Below, piece after piece: positions 7,343 to 15,602 of a DNA stretch of 64,000 nt. The notes below the pieces were generated by a model. That model was not told the origin of the DNA. It did no database searches and saw only the letters and a list, made by a program, of their open reading frames with translations. The stretch's first letter is position 1; the number at the start of each line of letters is the position of its first letter. This DNA is from B46-G9 sp964548365 (GTDB taxonomy: Bacteria; Desulfobacterota; DSM-4660; Desulfatiglandales; Desulfatiglandaceae), in assembly GCA_964548365.1 (NCBI GenBank), contig CAZJRD010000005.1:1-64000 (forward strand), given 5' to 3'. The position numbers and the translations under genes were made by a program.

Positions 7343-7894
7343 ATGAAGACAAACACCTCTTTGCAGGGGCTCGTCTACGCGGCCCTTTTCGGGGCAGGGA
7401 CGGCCGCCGGCGCGTACATCATGGTGCCGGTTCCGCCTGTACCCATCACGTTACAGACTCTGTTCCTGTATCTGGCAGGCGCCCTCCTGGGGGGCCGCCT
7501 TGCCCTGTTGAGCCAGGTGGTGTATTTGCTGCTGGGGATCATCGGCCTACCGGTGTTCGCGGGCGGCAAGGCGGGACTGGGCGTCCTGTTCGGGCCCACA
7601 GGGGGGTATCTTATCGGTTTTGTGTCGGCAGCGTACATCGTGGGAAAGTGGAATGAGATGGTTAAAAGGCCTTCCTTTCCTACGATCTTGTTGAGCATGG
7701 TGGCGGGAACCATCCCTATCTATGTTCTCGGGGTGCTTCAACTTTGCTTTGTGGCAAAACTGGCACTGGGGAAAGCAGTTTCCGTGGGAGTACTCCCGTT
7801 CCTGATCGGGGACGGAATAAAGATCGTGGTCGCGACGCTGCTTACCCAGCGCATGATGGGCCACCTGCGGCTTACAGGAAAGACCAATGATTGA
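7343..7894 (+). CDS. bioY: Biotin ECF transporter substrate-binding protein BioY
   Basis: A 183-aa membrane protein of the BioY family, the S component of biotin ECF transporters. It has about six hydrophobic segments and the family signature around VPVPPVPITLQTLF near residue 30. ATG 7343 is preceded by GAGGG and lies 7 bp after birA. With the ATPase and T genes downstream it forms a complete biotin uptake system (BioMNY). A palindromic element begins exactly at its stop codon. Confidence 0.93.
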   Translation: MKTNTSLQGLVYAALFGAGTAAGAYIMVPVPPVPITLQTLFLYLAGALLGGRLALLSQVVYLLLGIIGLPVFAGGKAGLGVLFGPTGGYLIGFVSAAYIVGKWNEMVKRPSFPTILLSMVAGTIPIYVLGVLQLCFVAKLALGKAVSVGVLPFLIGDGIKIVVATLLTQRMMGHLRLTGKTND

Positions 7895-8046
7895 CGGCTT
7901 CGTAAAAAGTCCACCTGCGGCGTTGCACTTCATCTTTCGTCATTCCGACGTACTACTATGTACGACTCATTCCTCAAGATTCGCGCGCCTTGCATCTGGA
8001 GTTTTTTACTGTGCCGTCTTACGTGATGATTTTTTATGAGGCCATC
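7892..8046. repeat. Palindromic intergenic element between bioY and the ECF ATPase gene
   Basis: TGACGGCTTCGTAAAAAGTCC at the left edge (7892-7912) and the reverse complement of the right edge (TGATGGCCTCATAAAAAATCA) match at about 16 of 21 positions. Inside is a second nested pair (GTAAAAAGTCC / GGAGTTTTTTAC) and a central CGTAC/GTACG stem. The element begins in the bioY TGA and ends directly before the next gene's ATG. Length about 155 bp; looks like a non-autonomous mobile palindrome. Confidence 0.65.
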
Positions 8047-8880
8047 ATGATTAGAGCGCGAAATGTTTTTTTTTCCTATGACCGTGGAGAAGGTCCAATT
8101 TTGAAGGGTATCAACCTGGACATTCTTGAAGGCACGTATGTGGGAATTATCGGACCCAACGGCTGCGGCAAGACCAGCCTCCTCAGGCACCTTGACGGCC
8201 TGCTGATCCCGGATGAGGGAGCAGTTCTGGTGGACGGTATGAATACCCGTGATCCCCATGTCCTCAAGAAGATCCGGCAGCTGGTGGGCCTGGTATTCCA
8301 GAACCCGGACACCCAGATCGTGGGAACAACCGTAGAAGAGGATGTCTCTTTCGGGCCCGGAAACCTCATGCTGCCCTCTACGGAGATAAAAAGACGCGTG
8401 GAAAAGGCCCTGGGGATCGTGGGAATGGTGCAGCATGCCAGGAGACAACCGCACACCCTTTCCAGCGGGGAAAAACAGCTCGTGGCCATTGCAGGGGTGC
8501 TTGCAATGAATCCACGGTATATCGCGTGTGATGAACCAACTGCCTCTCTCGATCCATCGGCCCGGGAAAGGATCCTGGGAGTAATGAGAAAATTACACCG
8601 GGAAGGGATCACGGTGATCCATGTGACACATCATATAGATGAAATCGTGCATGCGGACGAGGTGCTGGTCATGGAAAGGGGAACCATCATCGGCCGGGGC
8701 AAACCCGGGGAAATCTTGCCGAGAATTGAGTGGTTAAAAGGCCTCGGCCTTGATACCCCGACAGTCACTGAACTGCTGTGGCGATTGAAGCGCATGGGCG
8801 CTGATGTCAGTGCCGAGGCGCTTACCTTGCAGGATGCCTGTGAGCAGCTCTATTCGATGATCGGACAGAAGGCACCATGA
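8047..8880 (+). CDS. bioM: Energy-coupling factor transporter ATPase (BioM-type)
   Basis: A 277-aa ABC ATPase of the EcfA/CbiO family. Walker A is GPNGCGKTS, the Q-loop lies in VFQNPDTQIVG, the signature is LSSGEKQ, and Walker B is YIACDEPTASLD with the H-loop in HVTHH. Context with BioY and an EcfT gene identifies it as the ATPase of the biotin transporter. ATG 8047 is used because the protein starts there with the family-typical MIRARNVFFSYD; the upstream in-frame extension lies inside a palindromic element. It overlaps the T-component gene by 4 bp (ATGA). Confidence 0.9.
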   Translation: MIRARNVFFSYDRGEGPILKGINLDILEGTYVGIIGPNGCGKTSLLRHLDGLLIPDEGAVLVDGMNTRDPHVLKKIRQLVGLVFQNPDTQIVGTTVEEDVSFGPGNLMLPSTEIKRRVEKALGIVGMVQHARRQPHTLSSGEKQLVAIAGVLAMNPRYIACDEPTASLDPSARERILGVMRKLHREGITVIHVTHHIDEIVHADEVLVMERGTIIGRGKPGEILPRIEWLKGLGLDTPTVTELLWRLKRMGADVSAEALTLQDACEQLYSMIGQKAP

Positions 8881-9686
8881 GGCCGGGTAAGAACATAACA
8901 GGACAATATATGCCCGGCGATTCGGTCATTCACCGGCTTGATCCGCGGGTCAAGATCATCGCAACCATCCTGCTGAGTATCTCTATTCTCAGGGGAACGG
9001 TGCCTGCCTGGATAGAGTTGACGGTATTTCTTCTGACCATGTTTGTGGGCGCTGGGCTCCCTCTCCGTGATATGGTCACTACACTCAGGCCGGTCCGTTT
9101 TTTCCTGCTGCTTTTCTTCTTGCTGCATTTGCTTTTCACCCCGGGGGAAGCCATCGGGCCGCTCTCTTGGGGAGGTATCTCCATTACATACCAGGGTCTC
9201 TCCAGGGGAGCGATAGTCGTGTGGGAGTTTTGCCTCCTCATATGGAGTGCAGCCATTCTTACGGCCACAACGTCCCCCTCCGAACTCATCATGGCCATAG
9301 ACCGGTTCCTCAGCCCGCTCGGCAAAATCGGTGTCCCGTGCCATGACATCGCTACCATGGTATCCATCGCGCTCAGGTTTTTCCCCGTTTTTCTGGAAGA
9401 GATTGAAAGGATAAGAGAGGCCCAGGAGGCCCGCGGGGCCGACTTCAAGAGCGGAGGCCCCTTGAAGCGGGCAAAAGCCTCAGCAGGCCTGTTGGTCCCA
9501 CTCCTTTTTTCGTTCATGAGAAGGGCGGAAGGCCTGGCCGTCGCCATGGAGGCAAGGGCCTACTTAAGAGGCCCCCGCACCTACATGAAAGACCTTCGTA
9601 TGAGTGTGGTGGATTATGCCACCATAGGGGTGATAATTTTGGTAACAGGCTTCCCCTTTTTTACTGAATTTCTCATAATGAGATAG
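8877..9686 (+). CDS. bioN: ECF transporter T component (BioN-type)
   Basis: A 269-aa membrane protein of the EcfT/CbiQ family with about five hydrophobic segments. It has the two cytoplasmic coupling motifs near residues 180 and 220 (AQEARGADF and VAMEARAYLRG), which contact the ATPases, and the usual N-terminal HRLDPRVKI. It is translationally coupled to the ATPase gene. Only one ATPase gene is seen, so the transporter probably uses an ATPase homodimer as in BioMNY. The 3' end overlaps the convergent NRDE gene by 14 bp. Confidence 0.9.
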   Translation: MRPGKNITGQYMPGDSVIHRLDPRVKIIATILLSISILRGTVPAWIELTVFLLTMFVGAGLPLRDMVTTLRPVRFFLLLFFLLHLLFTPGEAIGPLSWGGISITYQGLSRGAIVVWEFCLLIWSAAILTATTSPSELIMAIDRFLSPLGKIGVPCHDIATMVSIALRFFPVFLEEIERIREAQEARGADFKSGGPLKRAKASAGLLVPLLFSFMRRAEGLAVAMEARAYLRGPRTYMKDLRMSVVDYATIGVIILVTGFPFFTEFLIMR

Positions 9687-10449
9687 ATCGATGAAAGCGG
9701 TAGGTAACGTCCTGAAATTGATCAGGCTGGGAATTGTAGGTCCGTTCCGTGAAGAGAACCCGATCCCGGCGATCCACAAGGATTATGGTTGAAGATCTGG
9801 TGCCATAGACAGGGCTCGAAATAAACATTGGGCTCAGAATTCTCTCCCACTCCAGTCCCACCCCCGTATCCGGCAAGACATCATTCGCGGGCCGTGCCCG
9901 GTCACCCAGAATCCCGAAGAGGTCCTCCGGCTGAACTCTTTCCTCTGAGGTTAGCACACTGCTGAGTCCCTTTTTTGCCTTTTCCACCTTAGGCCACGGC
10001 GTATCCAGGAGATGATTACTCAATCCATAGATGCCTTTTGAGAGTCTCCGTATCCCATTTCCCCTGTTTGAGTACCAGAAGAGCTCGTCAATGGTCCCAA
10101 GTACGAGGTTGAATCCATTATACTGGTCCCCCTCTTTCCTGATGTCGTCGAGATACTGCGTGGCTAAAACCTTCTTTTCAAGAAAGTCAAGGACCAGGTT
10201 CCCTCGGGATGGGGCGTGCTCTCTGGTCTGGGCGGGATCCCGGTAATTGGTAATGGCGGCCAGCCTTCCTGCCCTGGTGATCCCGAGCCAGGTGCCGCCC
10301 GCTTTCAGGTCATGGCCCGCAAGGAGGTCAGGCCTATCTTCCCAAAATTGTGCCGGGGCGGTTGGTCGGTCATAATATTCGTCCCGGTTAGCGGCCAGGA
10401 CCAGTTTGTAGAGAGGATGTTGTTCCAGTGCGATGAGCAGAAGACACAT
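9673..10449 (-). CDS. TANGO2/NRDE family protein
   Basis: A 258-aa NRDE (TANGO2) protein starting MCLLLIALEQHP with the name-giving NRDE in LAANRDEYYDRP, GGTWLGI near residue 55 and ITNYRDP at about 70. The N-terminal Met-Cys places Cys2 where Ntn-hydrolase-like proteins carry the nucleophile. The function of the bacterial family is unsettled; heme or lipid handling has been proposed for eukaryotic members. It is the last gene of the minus-strand acetyl-CoA locus, 9 bp after the CoA-transferase gene. Confidence 0.88.
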   Translation of the reverse strand: MCLLLIALEQHPLYKLVLAANRDEYYDRPTAPAQFWEDRPDLLAGHDLKAGGTWLGITRAGRLAAITNYRDPAQTREHAPSRGNLVLDFLEKKVLATQYLDDIRKEGDQYNGFNLVLGTIDELFWYSNRGNGIRRLSKGIYGLSNHLLDTPWPKVEKAKKGLSSVLTSEERVQPEDLFGILGDRARPANDVLPDTGVGLEWERILSPMFISSPVYGTRSSTIILVDRRDRVLFTERTYNSQPDQFQDVTYRFHRSISL

Positions 10450-10458
10450 GGGAAGCCC

Positions 10459-12333
10459 TTACTCTGCAGCGAGTTTTTCTGAAAGGGGTATTTTCAATTC
10501 ATACACGCCACTATCCAGGACAGCTTGCACAGGGTAAGGGGCCTTTTCCAGAACCTTTATCATGGATTTGTTTGTTGAAAGCACATCCGCCCTCAATCCC
10601 TGTATTCCACGGTCCTTGGCGATTTTGATGAGGGTCATGAAAAGAAATGTCGCAATTCCCTTGCCCTGGTAAGCCTCATCCACCACGAAGGCCAAGTCGG
10701 CAAAAGGGGTGCCGGGGGTGCGGACATACCTGGCCTCCGCGATGAAACCTCCTTCTCCCGGCTCTCCCACGAGACCGACAATGGACATGGTATTCCGGTA
10801 ATCCACGTTAACATATTCCTGCATTCTCGCGTGGGGCATTGTCTTGATGGGTGAAAAATAGCGGTAATAGACACCCTCATCTGAAAAACGGTAGAACAGG
10901 CGCCGCATTTCGTCCACATCCGACGGTCTGATTGGCCTGAACCGCACGGTCAAGCCATCCTTAAACGTCTGGGTAAAAACCAGTTCTTCCGGATAGAAAT
11001 GGCCTGATTCGGGAAGATAGGCCTGGTCGGGAAAGAGAAGATGATCTTGTTTGGCAGCCGAAACCAGACCTTCCCGATCGTCCGGATGGGCAATGTCTAT
11101 CAATGCAAGTGCACGTTCACGGATCGTTTTTCCGGTAAGGGAAGCGACACCATATTCCGTGACCACCAGGTCAAGGGATTCCCTCACAGAGAGCTGATTG
11201 GGGAGATCTTCAACAGAGAGGATGATGTTCGACTCCCCCTTGAGGTTTTGACTGGGGAGGGCAAAAATGGTCCTGCCTCCCGGAGAGAAAGAGGCCCCTG
11301 TGAGAAATTCCTGGGCTTCACCGGGTCCGGCGGTCACGTTCCCCCTGCCGGTGTGTAGTGCAATGCCTCCGGTGAGGTCAATCTTCCGGGCAGGCAATAT
11401 CAAGATGAACCGGTCATTGCTCCCGATGCGTTTTGGATCGGCAACAACATCGATACTCTGAAATTCCACCAGGGGATTCCGGTGAAGCCAGCGCATGAGC
11501 TTCGGGGTGCCGAGAGCGTATGCCGCCAGACACTTGCCCTTAAAAATTCCTTTTTTCCGGTTGGTGACTGCTCCGCTCTTGACGAGGTCCATCAAGGCAT
11601 CGGTAAAGAACTGGGAGTGAATCCCCAGGTGGTGCTTGTTGACAAGGTGGCGGGCCATGGACTCGAAAAGGGGTCCGATGGAAAAGGAGATACAGCACCC
11701 GTCCTGGATCAGTGATGCCACATTGGCACCGAGCTTATCGAAGACATCATCCATCGGCCACCGGGGAAAATAGATAAGGGGTTCCTTTGCCTCGATAAGG
11801 TAGTCAAAGTCATTCATGTGGACGAACGTATCTCCCAGGGTGCGGGGGGTTTCCCGGTTTATTTCCCCAACGACCAGGGTGGCCTGTTCCATGGCCTGTC
11901 GGGCAACATCCACCGACGTCCCCAGGCTCGAATATCCGGCGCTGTCAGGGGGACTGATCTGCACAAAGGCCGCGTCGATTCGTATGATTCCGGATTCTAT
12001 GAGGCGGGGGATTTTCGAGAATCTGCTGGGTATCAGGTCAACCCGGCCTTCCGTGATGGCGTCGCTGGCGATCCACCCGGAAAAAAAGGTCTTGAGCCGA
12101 AATCTCTTGGTATAGCCGTCTTCCGATGAAATAGCCTGCCCCAGACTGACGAGCTGAACCAGTTCCAGGTCCTCCAGGTTGCTGTTTTTCGAAGACATCA
12201 AGCTCTTGACCAGCGTTCTCGGTTCGGCCACACCGGTGCTCAGAAAGATGCTCATTCCCGGCCTGATCTTGGAGAGGACTGTCTGGACATCCACGACGTC
12301 GTTTTTCCAGTAGGCTTTATGGGAAGGAGTCAT
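10459..12333 (-). CDS. Acetyl-CoA hydrolase/CoA-transferase fused to a GNAT acetyltransferase
   Basis: A 624-aa two-part protein. Residues 1 to about 440 are an acetyl-CoA hydrolase/4-hydroxybutyrate CoA-transferase type enzyme (EYGVASLTGKTIRERALAL, IAHPDDREGL). Residues about 457-624 form a GNAT domain with the acetyl-CoA-binding motif YQGKGIATFL near 555. The first half moves CoA between acyl groups; the second may acetylate a lysine on a nearby enzyme. The start overlaps the upstream synthetase gene by 4 bp. Such bifunctional proteins are known in anaerobes; the acyl substrates and acetylation target cannot be read. Confidence 0.87.
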   Translation of the reverse strand: MTPSHKAYWKNDVVDVQTVLSKIRPGMSIFLSTGVAEPRTLVKSLMSSKNSNLEDLELVQLVSLGQAISSEDGYTKRFRLKTFFSGWIASDAITEGRVDLIPSRFSKIPRLIESGIIRIDAAFVQISPPDSAGYSSLGTSVDVARQAMEQATLVVGEINRETPRTLGDTFVHMNDFDYLIEAKEPLIYFPRWPMDDVFDKLGANVASLIQDGCCISFSIGPLFESMARHLVNKHHLGIHSQFFTDALMDLVKSGAVTNRKKGIFKGKCLAAYALGTPKLMRWLHRNPLVEFQSIDVVADPKRIGSNDRFILILPARKIDLTGGIALHTGRGNVTAGPGEAQEFLTGASFSPGGRTIFALPSQNLKGESNIILSVEDLPNQLSVRESLDLVVTEYGVASLTGKTIRERALALIDIAHPDDREGLVSAAKQDHLLFPDQAYLPESGHFYPEELVFTQTFKDGLTVRFRPIRPSDVDEMRRLFYRFSDEGVYYRYFSPIKTMPHARMQEYVNVDYRNTMSIVGLVGEPGEGGFIAEARYVRTPGTPFADLAFVVDEAYQGKGIATFLFMTLIKIAKDRGIQGLRADVLSTNKSMIKVLEKAPYPVQAVLDSGVYELKIPLSEKLAAE

Positions 12334-14054
12334 ATCATTTCCTCATCCTGCAGATTTCCACTGGGCAGGCCCAATTCCCTTGCCCTGAGGACCCGGCGGA
12401 GGAGCTTGCCGGTACTGGTTCTGGGCAGTTTTTCCAGAACTTCGACCTCTTTCAAAGGTATCTCGGCCGATAGATTGGCACGGACAAAGGCCTTGATTTC
12501 CTGCTTCAGACGATTTGATTCTTGAAATTGTTTCTTGATGGCGATAAAGGCCTTGAGATGGGGCCCGATTGCCCCGCTGCTCTTGGAAATGACCGCGGCC
12601 TCCCACACGGCAGGGTGCTGCATCAGAACCTGTTCTATTTCAAAAGGGCCGACCGGTTTTTCCCCTACCTTGATAAGATCGTCCATCCTCCCCTGATGAT
12701 AATAATATCCATCCTCGTCTTTTATTGCCATGTCACCGGTCAGGAACCATCCCGGCAGGCGAAAGTATGCCTCGTAGCGTTTCTCGTCCCGCCAGATACC
12801 GCTCATGATCGCGGGCCACGGGACCTTCAAGGCCAGTTCCCCCATGGTCAGGAGGGGAAGCGGCTTTCCGCTTTCATCGATGACCGCTGCCTCAACACCG
12901 GGAACCGGCTTGCCCATGGATCCCGGCTTTATGTCCATGGACGGGAAGTTGGCAAGGCATATCATGCCAGTTTCGCTCATCCACCAGGTATCATGGGGAG
13001 ACAGCCTAATATTTTTCCGGACCCAGAAAAAAAGCTCAGGCAGAAGGGCTTCCCCGACCGTAACAATATGGCGCAGGCGGGAGAGGTCATAGCGGGTTGG
13101 GAGGTCTTCCCCCGCCTCCATGAGGCGCTCGATGGTGACCGGCGTGGTATACCATACTGAAACGTGATGCCTTTCAAGGGTTCGATACCAGGTGGAGGCG
13201 GAGAAGGGATCTCCCTGGACCACCGATGTTGCGCCGCAAAGCCAGGGGGCGAATATGCTGTAAACCGTCCCAGTGACCCAACCCGGAGCTGCGTCGGTCC
13301 AGAGGATGGTTCCTTCTGACAGGTCGAGGACATATCTGCCCGTTACCAGGTGCCCAAGCATATCCCGGTGGACATGGACGACTCCCTTTGGTGGACCGGT
13401 CGCCCCTGATGTGTAGATCAGGTAGAGGGGAAAATTGTCCTTGACCCAGGTGGGTTCCCTCTGAGTGGGTGCTTTTTGGAGCATCGCAGGGGCGGACACT
13501 TCGCGCCTGAATATTCCCGGCAGGGGTTCATCTGTAAAAAGGCACACATCCACTTTGTCCATGGCCTCCAGCGGAAGCATTTCAGCCAGGTCTGAATTGG
13601 TAAGGAAGCAGCGGGGAGCGCCGTTTTTGATGATCGATTCTAACTCGTCGTAGTTCAATGTAGAGTAAAGGGGCGAAAAAATAATTCCCGAGCGCACACA
13701 GCCCAGCAGAACAAAATAGACCTCCGGGCAGGGGGGGAGGAAAAGGAATAACCGGTCACCCTTTTTGAGCCCCAGCTCCGAAAAGAGGTTTGCCCATTGG
13801 CAGGATCTTTCTTTCAGTTCCCGGTAGGTAAAGCTGCTGGCTTCTCCGCCCCTTTCAAAAAGAAGGGCCTTTCGAGCACCCTTTTCCGGATCGTCGGCCC
13901 ACCTGTCTATTGCCTCGTAGACCATGTTGACCCTGCCGGTCTCGTGCCAGGTGAATTCCCTTGCGATCTCTTCCCAGGAAAATTCCTCGGAGAAGCGTTC
14001 GTATTCCCGGAGGTTTGCCTCTTTGTTCTGCGCTTTTATCTTCGCTTTGATCAT
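12330..14054 (-). CDS. AMP-forming acyl-CoA synthetase (acetyl-CoA synthetase-like)
   Basis: A 574-aa member of the ANL superfamily. It has the P-loop YTSGATGPPKGVVH, the adenylate motif YYHQGRMDDLIK, and the C-terminal catalytic lysine in PRTSTGKLLRR. It forms acyl-AMP then acyl-CoA; size and neighbours suggest acetate or a short acid. The start at 14054 is chosen since GGAACAGGAAA precedes it and the 50-residue upstream extension would overlap the deacetylase gene. The lysine motif is a common target of reversible acetylation, and a GNAT and a deacetylase are encoded in the same run. Confidence 0.85.
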   Translation of the reverse strand: MIKAKIKAQNKEANLREYERFSEEFSWEEIAREFTWHETGRVNMVYEAIDRWADDPEKGARKALLFERGGEASSFTYRELKERSCQWANLFSELGLKKGDRLFLFLPPCPEVYFVLLGCVRSGIIFSPLYSTLNYDELESIIKNGAPRCFLTNSDLAEMLPLEAMDKVDVCLFTDEPLPGIFRREVSAPAMLQKAPTQREPTWVKDNFPLYLIYTSGATGPPKGVVHVHRDMLGHLVTGRYVLDLSEGTILWTDAAPGWVTGTVYSIFAPWLCGATSVVQGDPFSASTWYRTLERHHVSVWYTTPVTIERLMEAGEDLPTRYDLSRLRHIVTVGEALLPELFFWVRKNIRLSPHDTWWMSETGMICLANFPSMDIKPGSMGKPVPGVEAAVIDESGKPLPLLTMGELALKVPWPAIMSGIWRDEKRYEAYFRLPGWFLTGDMAIKDEDGYYYHQGRMDDLIKVGEKPVGPFEIEQVLMQHPAVWEAAVISKSSGAIGPHLKAFIAIKKQFQESNRLKQEIKAFVRANLSAEIPLKEVEVLEKLPRTSTGKLLRRVLRARELGLPSGNLQDEEMI

Positions 14055-14067
14055 TTTCCTGTTCCAA

Positions 14068-15102
14068 CTAATCCACCCAGACATCGAATTTCTTGTGGAT
14101 GCCTTTTGCTTTTTGCACGATCTCCAGCGCAAGATCTGATCGTGGTTCCAGTTTTTCGGCCCCAGGTTTTCCACCAACCAGGCATTCAAGGACCTCTCCC
14201 ACACATTGCGCCAGGCCAGTGGGTTGATAGCCCCCTTCCAGCGCCAGGAGGAGAGGAGGGTTGCCCGCCATTTCTCTCCCCTTCAGCAAGAGGGCCGTAA
14301 GTCGTGAGTACATCTCTGCTGTGAACCGGCATCTCCCGAGAGGATCATCGTGATGGCCGTCGAACCCGGCGGCAACAAGAATCAGTTGTGGCCGGTATCT
14401 CGCGATTATGGGAATCATGACCCGGTCATAGACAGAGAGGAAGTCCTCGTCTTCCATCTCCCGCGAGATGGGGAGATTGACCGTATACCCTTCGCCTGCT
14501 CCTTTTCCCACATCCTCGAAGGTACCGGTGTACGGGTAAAGCAGGATATCATGGGTTGAAAAATAGAGCACCTTTTCTTCTTCATGGAAAAGGTCGTTCA
14601 AGCCGTTTCCATGGTGGATGTCCCAGTCAATGATGAGGACTCGTTCCAGGTGATGGTGCAGTATGGCGTATCTTGCCGTAATGCCGAGATTGTTGAAGAT
14701 GCAGAAACCGCCGGCGCCATCGACCCTGGCATGATGCCCGGGCGGACGCACAAGGGCGAAGCAGGCATCATACCAGCCGGACAGGATGCCCTCCAAGCCT
14801 TTCAGGCACCCTCCAACCGCCAGCCAGGAAGCAAGATAGGTCATGGCACTGGCCGGGGTGTCAGGGGCCAGGTTGGTGAAGGTCTGATCCGCCGTTTTCA
14901 GGACCTTGTCGATGTAAGAAGTTGTATGCACCATTTCAAGGACTTCAAGGGTAGCAGGCTCGGGAGACAGGGTGATCAAGTTTTGATGGGGATCCCGGTC
15001 CAGGGCGTCGTACACCGCTTTCAGACGCCTTGGATGTTCAGGATGGGTGTTCCCCGGTTTATGATCAAGATACCGGTTATCCCGGACAATGCCCACTTTC
15101 AT
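14068..15102 (-). CDS. Class II histone deacetylase-family protein (AcuC-like)
   Basis: A 344-aa arginase/deacetylase-fold protein with all HDAC landmarks: HPEHPRRL near the start, the active-site HH in RPPGHHAR, GFCIFNN, the metal-binding DWDIHHGNG and the later Asp in AAGFDGHHDDPLG, and ALEGGY near the end. It removes acyl groups from lysines or small amines using zinc or iron. Position 2 bp after a GNAT gene and downstream of acs mirrors Bacillus acuA-acuC, where acetylation switches acetyl-CoA synthetase off and AcuC restores it. Confidence 0.9.
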   Translation of the reverse strand: MKVGIVRDNRYLDHKPGNTHPEHPRRLKAVYDALDRDPHQNLITLSPEPATLEVLEMVHTTSYIDKVLKTADQTFTNLAPDTPASAMTYLASWLAVGGCLKGLEGILSGWYDACFALVRPPGHHARVDGAGGFCIFNNLGITARYAILHHHLERVLIIDWDIHHGNGLNDLFHEEEKVLYFSTHDILLYPYTGTFEDVGKGAGEGYTVNLPISREMEDEDFLSVYDRVMIPIIARYRPQLILVAAGFDGHHDDPLGRCRFTAEMYSRLTALLLKGREMAGNPPLLLALEGGYQPTGLAQCVGEVLECLVGGKPGAEKLEPRSDLALEIVQKAKGIHKKFDVWVD

Positions 15103-15104
15103 GA

Positions 15105-15593
15105 CTATGTGTCTTCTCCCAAGCGAAGGATCATCAATCGTTCCGGAGCATGGTCAAAAGGTTCCGGAAACTCAAAACCGAATTTTTTATAAAGACGTAT
15201 GGCCCTGAAATTGTACGAGTCCACCGTGAGCCAGATAACTTTGATTCCATGAAGTCTTGCCCACCTGAGGGCCTGCCGTGTCAGCTCCGAGCCCACGCCT
15301 TTGCCGCGATCCGATTGAACCACAAAGATCAGGTATTCAGCATCGAACTTGTTAAAGTCAGGGAACAACGCCAGGTGGCCGACGATCCTGCCTTCCCTCC
15401 AGGCAAGAAAATTTTGCCCGTTCTCCGTGAGGCGCTGTATCCATTTGCGGCGCGTTTCCCCGTTGCCGGGGGGCATACCCTGGAATTTCCCTTTGGGCGA
15501 GAAGAGGTCGTACATGTCCAAGAGATGCGGATAATCTCTGTTCGCGTACCCTTTCACCTCAAAGGGAAAGGAGGATGTATTGTCGATAGTCAT
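15105..15593 (-). CDS. GNAT family N-acetyltransferase
   Basis: A 162-aa single-domain GNAT. The acetyl-CoA-binding motif is QSDRGKGVGSEL and the C-terminal YNFRAIRLYKKFGF is the usual motif B end. It lies 9 bp after acs and 2 bp before the deacetylase gene, so the likely target is the acetyl-CoA synthetase (AcuA/Pat-like role). The target is inference from context; sequence alone shows only the acetyltransferase fold. Confidence 0.85.
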   Translation of the reverse strand: MTIDNTSSFPFEVKGYANRDYPHLLDMYDLFSPKGKFQGMPPGNGETRRKWIQRLTENGQNFLAWREGRIVGHLALFPDFNKFDAEYLIFVVQSDRGKGVGSELTRQALRWARLHGIKVIWLTVDSYNFRAIRLYKKFGFEFPEPFDHAPERLMILRLGEDT

Positions 15594-15602
15594 GAGGTTT
15601 GT

